A stretch of DNA of 13,711 nt, from positions 1 to 13,711 of the forward strand of contig PWGH01000178.1 of the NCBI GenBank assembly GCA_003555285.1, read 5' to 3'. This document shows, piece by piece, positions 1 through 8,036 of this stretch. A program made the translations under genes and the position numbers. How positions within the stretch are numbered: position 1 is the stretch's first letter; every line of letters begins with the position of its first letter. Source of the DNA: Thioalkalivibrio sp. Lineage in GTDB: Bacteria; Pseudomonadota; Gammaproteobacteria; Ectothiorhodospirales; Ectothiorhodospiraceae. The notes under the pieces were generated by a model that was not told where the DNA came from, did not search any database, and saw only the letters and a program-made list of their open reading frames with translations.

Positions 1-563
1 GATTCCACCTTGGGTGCGGGACGAAAGGCGCCGGACCCCACATTGAACAGGTGCAGCGCGCGGGCGCGGGCCGCAAGCATCACGGTCAACCGGCCATAGC
101 GCTTGCTGCCGGGCTCGGCCACCAGCCGTTCGACCACTTCCTTTTGCAGCAGAAAATGCATGTCCCGGACGGCATGGGCCTGACTCAACAGGTGGAACAG
201 CAGTGGCGTCGAGATGTTGTAGGGCAGATTGCCGACGATGCGCAGCCGCTGCGCCGGTGGCGCCAGGGCCGCAAAATCGAAGGCCAGCGCGTCGGCCGAG
301 TGGATCGTCAGCCGCTCCGGCGGCGCCAGGCTGCGCAGCGACGTGACCAGGTCGCGGTCGAGTTCCACCACCTCCAGACGGTCGAGTCGCGCCAACAGGG
401 GTTCGGTCAGCGCGCCGAGGCCGGGGCCGATCTCGATCATCGCGTCGCCCGGTGCGGGTGCGATCGCGGCGACGATTCGCGCCAGCACCGCGGGATCGTG
501 CAGAAAGTTCTGCCCGAAGCGCCGACGCGGCAGTACGGGGTGGTGCGTGGTCCGCGGGTTCAT
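1..563 (-). CDS. rsmA: 16S rRNA (adenine1518-N6/adenine1519-N6)-dimethyltransferase RsmA, 3' part missing
   Basis: RsmA (KsgA) uses SAM to dimethylate two adjacent adenines in the 3' hairpin of 16S rRNA during late small-subunit assembly in the cytoplasm. The first 187 codons are present; the gene runs off the window start. Visible family motifs are RFGQNFLHD near residues 15-23, the SAM-binding EIGPGLG (44-50), the acidic VVELDRD strand end (65-71), the catalytic NLPYNIS motif (112-118), and [10 protein letters not shown] (138-147). The last residues seen are [10 protein letters not shown], a conserved block followed in the family by a C-terminal helical domain that lies outside the window. 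The ATG overlaps the pdxA stop in an ATGA junction. No convincing Shine-Dalgarno is seen, so translation is probably coupled to pdxA. Only the missing 3' end limits the call. Confidence 0.97.
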   Translation of the reverse strand, partial: MNPRTTHHPVLPRRRFGQNFLHDPAVLARIVAAIAPAPGDAMIEIGPGLGALTEPLLARLDRLEVVELDRDLVTSLRSLAPPERLTIHSADALAFDFAALAPPAQRLRIVGNLPYNISTPLLFHLLSQAHAVRDMHFLLQKEVVERLVAEPGSKRYGRLTVMLAARARALHLFNVGSGAFRPAPKVE

Positions 564-1657
564 GGCGCGAGGCCGGGTCGGCGCGCCAACGCCAGATCGC
601 AAGCGAGTTGCTCTGCAGCGCGCAGGCTGCCGACCTCGGCGCGCCCGGTGCCGGCCAGATCCAGCGCGGTGCCGTGATCGACCGAGGTGCGGATGAACGG
701 CAGCCCCAGCGTCACATTCACCGCCTCGCCGAAGCCGGCATGTTTCAACACCGGCAGGCCCTGATCGTGGTACATCGCGAGCACTGCATCGGCGGTCTGC
801 AGGACCCGGGGCGTGAAGGCGGTATCCGCCGGCAGCGGACCGCGCAAATCGAGGCCCAGCGCGCGCAGGCGCTCGAGCACCGGCGCGATCACGGTGTCGT
901 CCTCATGGCCGAGCACGCCCTGTTCCCCGGCATGCGGATTCAGCCCGCAGACCACGATGCGCGGACGCCGCAGGCCGAAGTCCCGGCGCAGGTCGTGATC
1001 CAGGATGGTCAGGACCTCGGTCAGCAGATCGCCGGTGATGGCGTCGGCCACCGCACGCAGGGGAAGGTGCGTGGTCGCGAGGGCAACCCGCAGCGAGCCG
1101 GCGGCGAGCAGCATCACCGGATGCACGCCGCCGGCGCGCTCGGCCAGCCATTCGGTGTGACCGGTGAAGGCATGGCCGGCGCGGTTGATCACGCCCTTGT
1201 GCACCGGCCCGGTGACCATGGCATCGAAACGCCCGTCCAGGCATCCGGCCGCCGCGGTCTCCAGCAGATCCAGCACATGCCGCGCATTGGCCGGGTTCAG
1301 CCGACCGGCCTGCACCGATTCGGCGACCGGGATCGCGAGGAGTTCGAGCGTGCCGGCCGGCGTCGGTTGCCGCGGTCCCTCGGGGGCAAAGGCCGGCAGC
1401 GCGATGGACAGTCCCAGTTGGCGCGCGCGTGCGTGCAGCACCGCGGGATCCCCGATCACCACCCGTTGCGCCGGAACCGGCTGTTGTGCCAGTTGCAGCA
1501 TCAGGTCGGGTCCGATGCCGGACGGCTCCCCGACGGTGAGCGCCAGACGCGGGACGGCCCGGTCCCCGGCGGCCCGTTTTTCGGTGGCCCGTCCTTTGGC
1601 GGCCCGGTCCTCGGTCGGGATTCGCTCCGAGGAACTCTGGGGGCCGTATTCAGGCAC
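560..1657 (-). CDS. pdxA: 4-hydroxythreonine-4-phosphate dehydrogenase PdxA
   Basis: PdxA oxidises 4-phosphohydroxy-L-threonine with NAD(P)+ in the DXP-dependent route to pyridoxal 5'-phosphate. The 365-residue product matches the family throughout: [12 protein letters not shown] (41-52), [10 protein letters not shown] (149-158), TGHTE (165-169), and the three metal-binding histidines in ATTHLPL (H197), GLNPHAGE (H242) and [11 protein letters not shown] (H297). The E. coli enzyme begins only a few residues before the GEPxGIGPDL motif, whereas this one has about 35 extra residues, including a four-copy pentapeptide repeat (15-34). The start is GTG at 1657-1655, with GAGGG five bases upstream. 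No ATG, GTG or TTG lies between it and the core, so the extension appears to be translated. The start overlaps the surA stop by 8 nt and the stop overlaps the rsmA start by 4 nt. Confidence 0.97.
   Translation of the reverse strand: MPEYGPQSSSERIPTEDRAAKGRATEKRAAGDRAVPRLALTVGEPSGIGPDLMLQLAQQPVPAQRVVIGDPAVLHARARQLGLSIALPAFAPEGPRQPTPAGTLELLAIPVAESVQAGRLNPANARHVLDLLETAAAGCLDGRFDAMVTGPVHKGVINRAGHAFTGHTEWLAERAGGVHPVMLLAAGSLRVALATTHLPLRAVADAITGDLLTEVLTILDHDLRRDFGLRRPRIVVCGLNPHAGEQGVLGHEDDTVIAPVLERLRALGLDLRGPLPADTAFTPRVLQTADAVLAMYHDQGLPVLKHAGFGEAVNVTLGLPFIRTSVDHGTALDLAGTGRAEVGSLRAAEQLACDLALARRPGLAP
1556..1615 (-). repeat. Four-copy 15-bp tandem repeat in the 5' end of pdxA
   Basis: Four contiguous 15-bp units are visible: 1556-1570, 1571-1585, 1586-1600 and 1601-1615. 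Each begins GGCCCG on the plus strand. Because 15 is a multiple of three, the repeat stays in frame and encodes [20 protein letters not shown] in PdxA. Each pentapeptide ends in Arg-Ala and carries further charge. The units differ mostly at the fourth to ninth bases, so this is an older array rather than a perfect recent one. Confidence 0.9.
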
Positions 1658-2996
1658 CCAGACCCTCGATGCGGTATTCGATGAAGGCCTCGTCGCGCAG
1701 GCGCCGGAGCCAGAGCTCGGTTTCTTCCTCGCGCTTGCGGTTCTGCAGGATCTCCTGGGCGCGCGCGCGCATCAGATCGCGCGACGCGTCGACCTGGCGT
1801 CGTTCCAGGACTTCGATCACGTGCCAGCCGAACTGGCTCTGCACCGGCGGGCTGATCTCGCCGACCGACAACCCCTCCATTGCCTCCTCGAAGCCCGGTA
1901 CGGTTTCGCCGGGGCTCAGCCAGCCCAGATCGCCGCCGCGGGCCGCGGAACCCGTATCGTCGGAGTGGGCCCGGGCGAGATCGGCAAAGCTGGCCCCTTC
2001 GCGCAGGCGGTTGTACAAGCCCTGCGCCTGAGCGCGGGCCTCCTGGGGTGAACGCACCTGATCGGGGCTGATCAGGATGTGCCGCGCGCGGGTCTGACGC
2101 ACCGCCAGATCCCCGCCGCCCTCGCGCTCCAGCAGCTTGACCAGATGGAACCCGCTGGGCGAACGCAGCACCGGACTGATCTCGCCCGGGCCCATCAGAA
2201 TCACGGTGCGGGCATACAGGGTCGGGATGTCGGCGGCGGAACGCCAGCCGAAATCGCCCCCCTCGAGCGCATCCGGCGCGTCCGAGTGCGTGATCGCGAG
2301 CGCCGAGAAGTCTTCGCCCGCGCGCGCCCGGACCCGCAGCGCCTCCGCCTGTTCCCGGGCCCGGGCGATGGTGGTGGAGTCCGCACCCTGCGGCAATGCG
2401 ACCAGGATGTGGGCCAGCCGGTAGCGGATGTCGCGGTCGATGGCGCCGCTTTCGGCGGCGATCAGGTCGTCGATTTCCTGATCGCCGACGCGCAGGCGTT
2501 CGTCGACCTGCCGGCGCCGAAGCTGCGCGATGATCAATTCATCGCGAATCTGCTGGCGAAACTGGTTGAAATCCACGCCCTCGGCCTGCAGCGCATTGCG
2601 CAGTTGCAGCAGCGACAGGTTGTTCTCGGCGGCGATGCCCTCCATGGTGCGATTCAGGCGTGTCTCGTCGATGCTGATGCCCACGCGCCGCGCCTCCTGC
2701 AGCTGAATCCGCTCGAGCACCAGACGCTCCATTACCTGCCGTACGAAGGCATCGTGATTCGGGATGGCAATGCCGCGCTCGGCCAGTTGCTGTTCGGCCA
2801 TGTCGACCCGTTCGACCAGTTCGCGCTGGGTGATCACGTCCTCGTCGACCACGGCGACGATCCGGTCCATGAACCGATCCCCCGGCTGAGGCTGGATCTG
2901 GGCGAGCGCAGTGCCGGTCCCCAGCAGCAGGGCCAGCAGGGCGACCCCCAGAGCGGTGACAGCCCAGCGGATGCTAGCGATTCTCAAGTGTTCCAT
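1650..2996 (-). CDS. surA: Periplasmic peptidyl-prolyl isomerase and outer-membrane protein chaperone SurA
   Basis: SurA escorts unfolded outer-membrane proteins through the periplasm to the BAM complex; LptD is a known client, and its gene is immediately upstream. The protein (448 aa from the chosen start) has a signal peptide with hydrophobic core about 12-30 and likely cleavage after ALA near residue 32. A SurA N-terminal chaperone domain follows (about 40-175, opening with MDRIVAVVDEDVITQREL). Two parvulin domains come next, at about 191-291 (YRLAHILV ... GGDFGW) and 302-400 (RARHILIS ... GGDLGWL). A C-terminal helix completes the chaperone module. An in-frame TTG three codons upstream is possible, but AGGA sits one base from it and ten bases from the ATG at 2996, so the ATG is preferred. 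The start overlaps lptD by 23 nt. Family length in E. coli is about 428, so this is normal. Confidence 0.97.
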   Translation of the reverse strand: MEHLRIASIRWAVTALGVALLALLLGTGTALAQIQPQPGDRFMDRIVAVVDEDVITQRELVERVDMAEQQLAERGIAIPNHDAFVRQVMERLVLERIQLQEARRVGISIDETRLNRTMEGIAAENNLSLLQLRNALQAEGVDFNQFRQQIRDELIIAQLRRRQVDERLRVGDQEIDDLIAAESGAIDRDIRYRLAHILVALPQGADSTTIARAREQAEALRVRARAGEDFSALAITHSDAPDALEGGDFGWRSAADIPTLYARTVILMGPGEISPVLRSPSGFHLVKLLEREGGGDLAVRQTRARHILISPDQVRSPQEARAQAQGLYNRLREGASFADLARAHSDDTGSAARGGDLGWLSPGETVPGFEEAMEGLSVGEISPPVQSQFGWHVIEVLERRQVDASRDLMRARAQEILQNRKREEETELWLRRLRDEAFIEYRIEGLGA

Positions 2997-5175
2997 AACC
3001 GGCAATTCCTTCCCGTAACAGGCTGTCCAGCCCGGTGTCGAAGCGCGTCAACCCTTTGAGCGTCAGCTGAAAATAGACGCCGGTATTGTACTCTCCGTCG
3101 GCATCCGTCAGGTATCGGCGCAGCGCAAACTGCATTCCATAACAACACGTACGATACTCAAGCCCGGCCAGGAGTTCGAGGTCACGTTCCTCGCGCAGGC
3201 TGTAATTCCAGCGTCCGATGGCCTGGAAGCGCTCGGTGACGGGCCAGATCGCCGAGACATCGGTTTGTTCGATCCGGTCTTCGCGCAGGCGATAGCCCAG
3301 ATTGATCAGGGCGCGTTCTCGCGGCCGGTACGACACGGCGACCGTGGCCAGCCGCGCCCGGTTGCGTTCGGTGTCGAACATGATCGAGCTGCGACCCTGC
3401 CAGTGCTGCGAGAAGCGGGCGCGCGCCTCCGCGGCGAGTTCGGAGCGGCCTTCCCGGCGCGGCGGATCCCCGCGACGCAGCCGCACCCGGCGGTCGTCCA
3501 GATAGGTGATCTGCCCGCCGGACACGCTAAGTATCTCGGTCCCGCTGATCGGGTCGACGATGCGGCTGGTCAAGGCCGTCGTCACCTGGTGGGTGTCGCC
3601 CACGCGGTCGGCGCCGACGAAGCGCCGGGTGGTGAACAGGCTGTCGAAGCTGAAGTCCCGTTCACCGGTATCGAAACGCGGCAGCGCGTCCTGATCGCGG
3701 AACGGGACGTAGCCGTAGAACACGCGCGGCTCCAGCGTCTGCAGGTTCCCGTTGCCGAGGCGGCGCTCGAAGAACAGACCGCTGTCGACGCTGATCCGGG
3801 GCACGGTGCGGCTCAAGTCGGTTTCGGTGCCGGGAAGGGTGTTGTCCAGCGCGTAGCGGGGGTGTCGCAGACCCACGCGGGGTTCGATGAAATAGCCGAA
3901 GCGTTCGTGGCGAAACCCGATCTCCGGGTCCACATCGGCGCGAATCCCGGTCACCAAATCCCCGTGATCAAAGTTCACCAATTCGGCACGCAGGCTCCCG
4001 TAGACGCCGGAATCCAGCGTGCGTCCCGATTCCAGCAGCAGCTGCGGCAGGCGCCGATAGGGCTCGGACCTCGGCGCCAGCGTGGGATCGAGCGATTGGT
4101 AGTCCTGGACGCGCCCGCTGAGCCGCCAGAAGGGTTGAGTCAAGGTCAGATCGGCACGGCGTTCGAGCACCGCAACGCTCGAACTGAACAGGTCGGTGCC
4201 GAAGTCCTGGAAGTAGTTCGAGTCCGAGGCATCGCTGGCGTCGATGTTCAGCCGAAGCTGGGGGCGCAGCGTGGCCTGATGGCGCCAGCGGATCAGGTGC
4301 CGGTCGCGCTCGGCCTCCCGGTCGTCGGGCAGATACGCGAGGTCGAGGGTGCCGCGCATCGCCGGGCGCAGGTAGCGCCATTCTGAATCCAGCATCAGGC
4401 CGCGTTCGGAGATCAGGCGCGGCGTCAGCGTGGCATCGTAATTCGGGGCGATGTTCCAGTACCAGGGTAGGGCGAGATCGAGGCCGGTTTTCGAGCTGTA
4501 GCCGACGCTGGGCGCCAGCAAACCGGACTGACGCCGATCGTCGATCGGGAAATTGATGTACGGGGTGTAGAAGATCGGCACGTTCTTGAACCGCACGGTC
4601 ACGTTGTGCCCATAGCCGCGCCCGGTCGTCTGGTCCAGGCGCACGCGGCCGGCGGAAAGCCACCAACTGTCGTCGCCCTCGGGGCAGGTCGTGTAGCGGC
4701 CGCGGTCCAGCCGAACCCGATCGGGATCATCCACGATCACCCGATCGGCGTCGCCGCGCGCACGGGTCATCCGCAGCCAATACGCGACATCCGAAAATGC
4801 GCCGCGGTCCTCGTCGATTCGAAAATGGCCTTCGCGGGCCTCGAGGAGCAATTCGCCATCGTACAGGCGGGTCGGCCCGGGGAGTTCGAGCAGCCGGGAG
4901 GGCACGAAGAAGTCCAGCTGCTCGGTGTCGATGCGCCGGCCTTCGGCGAACAGACGGACGTCGCCGCGGGCATGGATGCGCTCGTTGCGTATGGTCTCGA
5001 CGAAATCGGCCTCCATGTCGATCACATCGGAGGGCAGGCTGCGCAACGTCGGCCAGAAGGCCTCGGGCAGCACCGGGCAGTCCGAAGGGGTTTCGGCCAT
5101 CACCGGCGGCGTGATCAGGACCAGCAGCGCGAGCAGGGCGGTGGAACCCGGGATGTGCAGCGTTGGAGCCGTCAT
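2974..5175 (-). CDS. lptD: LPS-assembly outer membrane protein LptD
   Basis: LptD is the outer-membrane beta-barrel that, with the LptE lipoprotein, inserts lipopolysaccharide into the outer leaflet. The predicted protein is 733 aa with a signal peptide ending near VMA (residues 24-27). A periplasmic OstA-like N-domain follows (about 55-165, including the ARGDVRLFAEGRRIDTEQLDFF stretch read in part). Next come the barrel-entry motifs YTTCPEGDDSWWLSA and NVPIFYTPYINFPIDDRRQSG, then a barrel rich in alternating strands, and the C-terminal ELKGL-like LTLKGLTRFDTGLDSLL. Four cysteines match the disulfide plan of the E. coli protein: C33, C164 and the CC pair 677-678. The frame is open upstream to 5397, but the ATG at 5175 directly precedes the signal peptide and lies downstream of a good promoter. 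Its ribosome-binding site is weak. It is first in the lptD-surA-pdxA-rsmA operon. Confidence 0.97.
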   Translation of the reverse strand: MTAPTLHIPGSTALLALLVLITPPVMAETPSDCPVLPEAFWPTLRSLPSDVIDMEADFVETIRNERIHARGDVRLFAEGRRIDTEQLDFFVPSRLLELPGPTRLYDGELLLEAREGHFRIDEDRGAFSDVAYWLRMTRARGDADRVIVDDPDRVRLDRGRYTTCPEGDDSWWLSAGRVRLDQTTGRGYGHNVTVRFKNVPIFYTPYINFPIDDRRQSGLLAPSVGYSSKTGLDLALPWYWNIAPNYDATLTPRLISERGLMLDSEWRYLRPAMRGTLDLAYLPDDREAERDRHLIRWRHQATLRPQLRLNIDASDASDSNYFQDFGTDLFSSSVAVLERRADLTLTQPFWRLSGRVQDYQSLDPTLAPRSEPYRRLPQLLLESGRTLDSGVYGSLRAELVNFDHGDLVTGIRADVDPEIGFRHERFGYFIEPRVGLRHPRYALDNTLPGTETDLSRTVPRISVDSGLFFERRLGNGNLQTLEPRVFYGYVPFRDQDALPRFDTGERDFSFDSLFTTRRFVGADRVGDTHQVTTALTSRIVDPISGTEILSVSGGQITYLDDRRVRLRRGDPPRREGRSELAAEARARFSQHWQGRSSIMFDTERNRARLATVAVSYRPRERALINLGYRLREDRIEQTDVSAIWPVTERFQAIGRWNYSLREERDLELLAGLEYRTCCYGMQFALRRYLTDADGEYNTGVYFQLTLKGLTRFDTGLDSLLREGIAGYGTLENR

Positions 5176-5307
5176 GGTCGGGGGCTGCGTCCGGTGGGTG
5201 TCATGGAAGGCGTCTTGGGGTGCGTGCCGCTGGTGCCGGGCTCGCGCGATCGGATCTTCGGCCTCCAGGATCGGGATGCATGCGGGGCCGGTGTTTCCGC
5301 CCGCCGA

Positions 5308-5336
5308 TTTATACCTGTTGGGGCAAGACCCCGCAA
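5308..5336 (-). promoter_or_regulatory. Likely sigma-70 promoter of the lptD-surA-pdxA-rsmA operon
   Basis: On the minus strand TTGCGG (5336-5331) is separated by exactly 17 bases from TATAAA (5313-5308). This gives a predicted transcription start near 5301 and a leader of about 125 nt before the lptD ATG. Both boxes stand out in a very GC-rich background. In E. coli this operon is also served by sigma-E; no clear GGAACTT/TCTGA pair was seen here. Confidence 0.65.
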
Positions 5337-5363
5337 CCCGATTCCCGAACGGATTCACGGGTT
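5335..5363. repeat. Inverted repeat AACCCG-N17-CGGGTT over the lptD -35 edge
   Basis: AACCCG at 5335-5340 is mirrored by CGGGTT at 5358-5363. The left arm overlaps the outer edge of the lptD -35 box. The spacing of centres, about 23 bases (two helical turns), would suit a dimeric regulator. Six-base arms are short enough to arise by chance in this composition, so an operator role is only a suggestion. Confidence 0.3.
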
Positions 5364-5402
5364 CAATCGCAGGCGCATTTCCAGGCGCACCCCTCAAGCC
5401 GA

Positions 5403-5430
5403 TTCCTCTGAACCGGAACGTCGCTATAAT
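5403..5430 (+). promoter_or_regulatory. Likely ppa promoter with consensus -10 TATAAT
   Basis: A perfect TATAAT lies at 5425-5430, placing the transcription start near 5437 and giving a short leader of about 26 nt. The -35 is poor; the best candidate is TTCCTC at 5403-5408 with a 16-base spacer. The consensus -10 in this GC-rich region and its position just ahead of ppa make it believable. Confidence 0.65.
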
Positions 5431-5462
5431 GGCGCGGCCAACTAGCCGCGAGGGCCTGAATC

Positions 5463-5999
5463 ATGGATCTGAGTAAAATCATTGCCGGTGTCGATTTGCC
5501 GAACGATATCAATGTCGTCATCGAGATACCGGCCTTGGGACAGCCGGTCAAATACGAGATCGACAAGAACAGCGGGGCGCTGGTGGTCGATCGTTTCATG
5601 ACCGTCGCGATGTTCTACCCCTGTAACTATGGGTTTGTACCGCACACCCTGGCCGAGGACGGCGATCCCCTGGATGTGCTGGTGATCACCCCCGTGCCGC
5701 TGGTGCCCGGGGCGGTGGTGCGTTCGCGGCCGGTGGGCGTGCTGAACATGTCGGACGAGGCCGGTCCGGATGCCAAGATCCTCGCGGTGCCGGTAACCAA
5801 GCTCGACCCGCAGTACGCGCGCATCCACGGCCCCGAAGACGTGCACAAGGAACTGCTCGACCAGATCACCCATTTCTTTGGGCACTACAAGGAAATGGAA
5901 TTGAACAAGTGGGTGAAGGTCGAGGGTTGGTCGGACGCGGAGTCGGCGAAGGCCGAGATCATGGCAAGCTTCAAGCGGTATCAGAAAAGCAAGGTCTGA
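5463..5999 (+). CDS. ppa: Family I inorganic pyrophosphatase
   Basis: This Mg-dependent cytoplasmic enzyme hydrolyses pyrophosphate to two phosphates, pulling nucleic-acid, protein and cell-wall precursor synthesis forward. The 178-aa product is full length for bacterial family I enzymes (E. coli 176). The active-site set is visible: E21, K30, R44, Y56, the signature DGDPLD with D66, D68 and D71, and D103 in the GPDAK loop. Every position is offset by one from the E. coli numbering. The start ATG has GAGGG eight bases upstream (5450-5454). ppa is transcribed divergently from lptD and has its own promoter. The next gene, mrdA, begins 153 nt later across a repeat-rich spacer, so ppa may be monocistronic. 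Confidence 0.98.
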   Translation: MDLSKIIAGVDLPNDINVVIEIPALGQPVKYEIDKNSGALVVDRFMTVAMFYPCNYGFVPHTLAEDGDPLDVLVITPVPLVPGAVVRSRPVGVLNMSDEAGPDAKILAVPVTKLDPQYARIHGPEDVHKELLDQITHFFGHYKEMELNKWVKVEGWSDAESAKAEIMASFKRYQKSKV

Positions 6000-6000
6000 T

Positions 6001-6012
6001 CCCGGCGCCGGG
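6001..6012. repeat. 12-bp perfect palindrome just after ppa
   Basis: CCCGGCGCCGGG lies two bases after the ppa stop codon. As RNA it could pair only with little loop space, and no T-run follows, so it is not a convincing intrinsic terminator. It marks the left edge of the repeat array. Confidence 0.4.
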
Positions 6013-6098
6013 GCGTGAATCCCGATCCGGGCGCGAACCCACATTCGGGGGTGGATCCATTTCCGGAGTGAATCCAATTCCGGGGTGAACTCGGATCC
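6010..6098. repeat. Degenerate 17-19 bp tandem repeat array between ppa and mrdA
   Basis: Five consecutive units resemble GGGGTGAATCCNATTCC: 6010-6028 (19 bp), 6029-6046 (18), 6047-6064 (18), 6065-6081 (17) and 6082-6098 (17). Shared elements are a leading run of G, a GTGAAT/GTGGAT core, and a closing ATTCC/GATCC. The array fills most of the spacer. In the ppa frame the first three units would continue as GVNPDP-GANPHS-GVDPFP, but the ppa stop lies before them and later units change length, so a coding role is not supported now. Confidence 0.75.
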
Positions 6099-6152
6099 GG
6101 GGACCCCCTGGCGCCGTCGCACCGTACCACCGCTCCCGCAGGCCTTTTGCCG

Positions 6153-8036
6153 ATGTTGATCGACCGACAGGATTCCTATCGCGAAGAAGCCCTGGATCAG
6201 CGCCGCTTTTCGATCCGGGTGTTGGTGTCGCTGCTGATCCTGTTCCTGTTGGTGCTGCTGATCGGCACGCGCCTGTTCGGTCTGCAGGTCCAGGGCTATG
6301 CCCATTTCACGACCTTGTCGGAGAACAATCGGCTGCGTATCGAGCCGATACCGCCGACGCGTGGCCTGATCTACGATCGCAATGGCCAGTTGCTGGCCGA
6401 GAACCGCCCGTCCTATCAGCTCGAGGTCACGGTGGAGCAGGCCGGGGATCTGCCGCTGCTGCTCAAGCGCCTGGCCCCGTTGGTCGACCTGTCCCCGGCC
6501 GAAATCGAACGTTTTCAGGCCGCGGTGCGCCAACGTCGGCCGTTCCAGCCGGTGTTGCTGAAGGCCGGGCTCGATGACGAGACGGTGGCGCGTATTGCGG
6601 TCGCGCGATCGGAATTGCCGGGGGTCGAGATCGAGGCGCGGCCGGTGCGGCATTACCCGCTGGGGGCGGAGTTTGCGCATGCGGTCGGCTATGTGGGCCG
6701 GATCAACGAACAGGATCTGTTGCGCCTGGACCGGCGCAACTACGCCGGCAGTTCGCACACCGGCAAGACCGGCGTCGAGCGCTTCTATGAGGACGTGCTG
6801 CACGGCATTGCCGGGTATCGGCAGGTCGAAGTCAATGCTCAGGGTCGGGTGATCCGCGAACTGGCGATCACGCCGCCGGTGCCAGGCCAGGATCTGATCC
6901 TGAGTATCGATGTCGCCCTGCAGCAGGCGGCGCGTGAGGCTCTGGCCGGGCGCGATGGCGCCGTGGTAGCGATGGATCCGGCGACCGGCGAGGTCCTGGC
7001 GCTGGTCAGCCTGCCCGGCTTCGATCCCAATCCCTTCGTCAACGGCATCTCGCACCGGGACTTCTCGGCCCTGCAATCGGATCCCCACAACCCGCTGTTC
7101 AACCGGGCTCTGAGCGGACAGTACCCGCCGGGTTCGACGCTGAAGCCGATCGTGGCCCTCGCCGCTCTGGAAGAGGAAATCACCACCGCGGAACGCCGCA
7201 TGTTTGCGACCGGCTACTTCCAGTTGCCCGGCCACGAACGCCAATACCGCGACTGGCGCCGTTCGGGACACGGCTGGGTGGATATGAATCGGGCGATCGC
7301 GGTGTCCTCGGATGTCTATTTCTACGATGTGGGACACAAGCTCGGCATCGACCGCATGACGCCGATGTTCGACGCCTTCGGCCTGGGACGCCGCGTCGGT
7401 ATCGACGCCACCGGAGAACGCCCGGGGATTCTGCCCAGCCGGGAATGGAAGCGCTCGGTGCAGAACCTGCCCTGGTTCCCGGGCGAGACCCTGATCACCG
7501 CCATCGGCCAGGGCTACACCTTGAACACGCCGCTGCAGTTGGCCGATATCACCAGCACTCTGGCCAACCGCGGCCAACGCGTCCAGCCGCGGCTGTTGCG
7601 CGCGGTGCGCGAGAACAATGTCGCAGAGCCGGTGCCGCAATCGGTGCAGTACCTGGCGCCGGTGGTCGCGAGCGCGGCGCATTGGGAGGTCATTCACGAG
7701 GCCTTGATCGAGGCGGTGCATGCGCGCCACGGCACCGCCTGGGGCAGCATCGGCAGCACCGCACCGCCCTACCGGATCGCCGGCAAGACCGGTACCTCGC
7801 AGGTCTTCGGTCTGGCCAAGGACCAGGAATACGATGAATCCGAACTGGATCGTCGCCTGTGGGACCACGCGCTGTTCATCGGTTATGCGCCGGCGGAGGC
7901 GCCGCAGATCGCGGTCGCGGTGCTGGTCGAGCATGGCGGCAGCGGCGGCCGGGTGGCCGCACCCATCGCGCGCCAGGTGATGGATGCCTATCTGGAGCCA
8001 CGCGGGTTGCTGGTCGAAGCCGGAGCTGCGCCATGA
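6153..8036 (+). CDS. mrdA: Peptidoglycan D,D-transpeptidase MrdA (PBP2)
   Basis: PBP2 is the class B penicillin-binding protein that crosslinks new peptidoglycan during side-wall elongation, working with RodA. The protein (627 aa) has a short cytoplasmic tail, one membrane anchor (about 22-42), a PBP dimerisation/pedestal region (about 60-235) and a transpeptidase domain. The three catalytic motifs are present: STLK with nucleophile S328, SSD (385-387), and KTG (545-547) within AGKTGTSQ. The E. coli protein is 633 aa, so this is full length. An in-frame TTG two codons upstream (6147) is possible, but the ATG at 6153 is preferred; the ribosome-binding site is weak for both. It overlaps rodA by ATGA. 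No mreBCD precede it; ppa and a repeat array do. No clear promoter was seen in the spacer. Confidence 0.97.
   Translation: MLIDRQDSYREEALDQRRFSIRVLVSLLILFLLVLLIGTRLFGLQVQGYAHFTTLSENNRLRIEPIPPTRGLIYDRNGQLLAENRPSYQLEVTVEQAGDLPLLLKRLAPLVDLSPAEIERFQAAVRQRRPFQPVLLKAGLDDETVARIAVARSELPGVEIEARPVRHYPLGAEFAHAVGYVGRINEQDLLRLDRRNYAGSSHTGKTGVERFYEDVLHGIAGYRQVEVNAQGRVIRELAITPPVPGQDLILSIDVALQQAAREALAGRDGAVVAMDPATGEVLALVSLPGFDPNPFVNGISHRDFSALQSDPHNPLFNRALSGQYPPGSTLKPIVALAALEEEITTAERRMFATGYFQLPGHERQYRDWRRSGHGWVDMNRAIAVSSDVYFYDVGHKLGIDRMTPMFDAFGLGRRVGIDATGERPGILPSREWKRSVQNLPWFPGETLITAIGQGYTLNTPLQLADITSTLANRGQRVQPRLLRAVRENNVAEPVPQSVQYLAPVVASAAHWEVIHEALIEAVHARHGTAWGSIGSTAPPYRIAGKTGTSQVFGLAKDQEYDESELDRRLWDHALFIGYAPAEAPQIAVAVLVEHGGSGGRVAAPIARQVMDAYLEPRGLLVEAGAAP

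Noticed and set aside
452..1684. 410-codon plus-strand open frame opposite pdxA and rsmA
   Set aside because: It is antisense to pdxA and rsmA, shows no family motif, and is explained by GC-rich codon bias.
5176..5397. In-frame 74-codon upstream extension of lptD
   Set aside because: It would bury the signal peptide inside the protein and extend upstream past the predicted transcription start near 5301; its sequence looks non-coding.
6001..6012. Palindrome after ppa as an intrinsic terminator
   Set aside because: No loop space and no T-run follow it, so it was kept only as a palindrome.
6010..6098. Repeat array as a CRISPR
   Set aside because: Units are contiguous without spacers, too short and too diverged, and no cas gene is present.
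5442..7934. 830-codon open frame on the minus strand across ppa and mrdA
   Set aside because: It is antisense to two clearly identified genes, crosses their spacer, resembles no protein family, and is rich in Arg, His and Gln as expected from GC-rich antisense frames.
7859..8032. Upstream extension of rodA within mrdA
   Set aside because: It is a shadow frame of mrdA; the ATG at 8033 has a good ribosome-binding site and the ATGA overlap.
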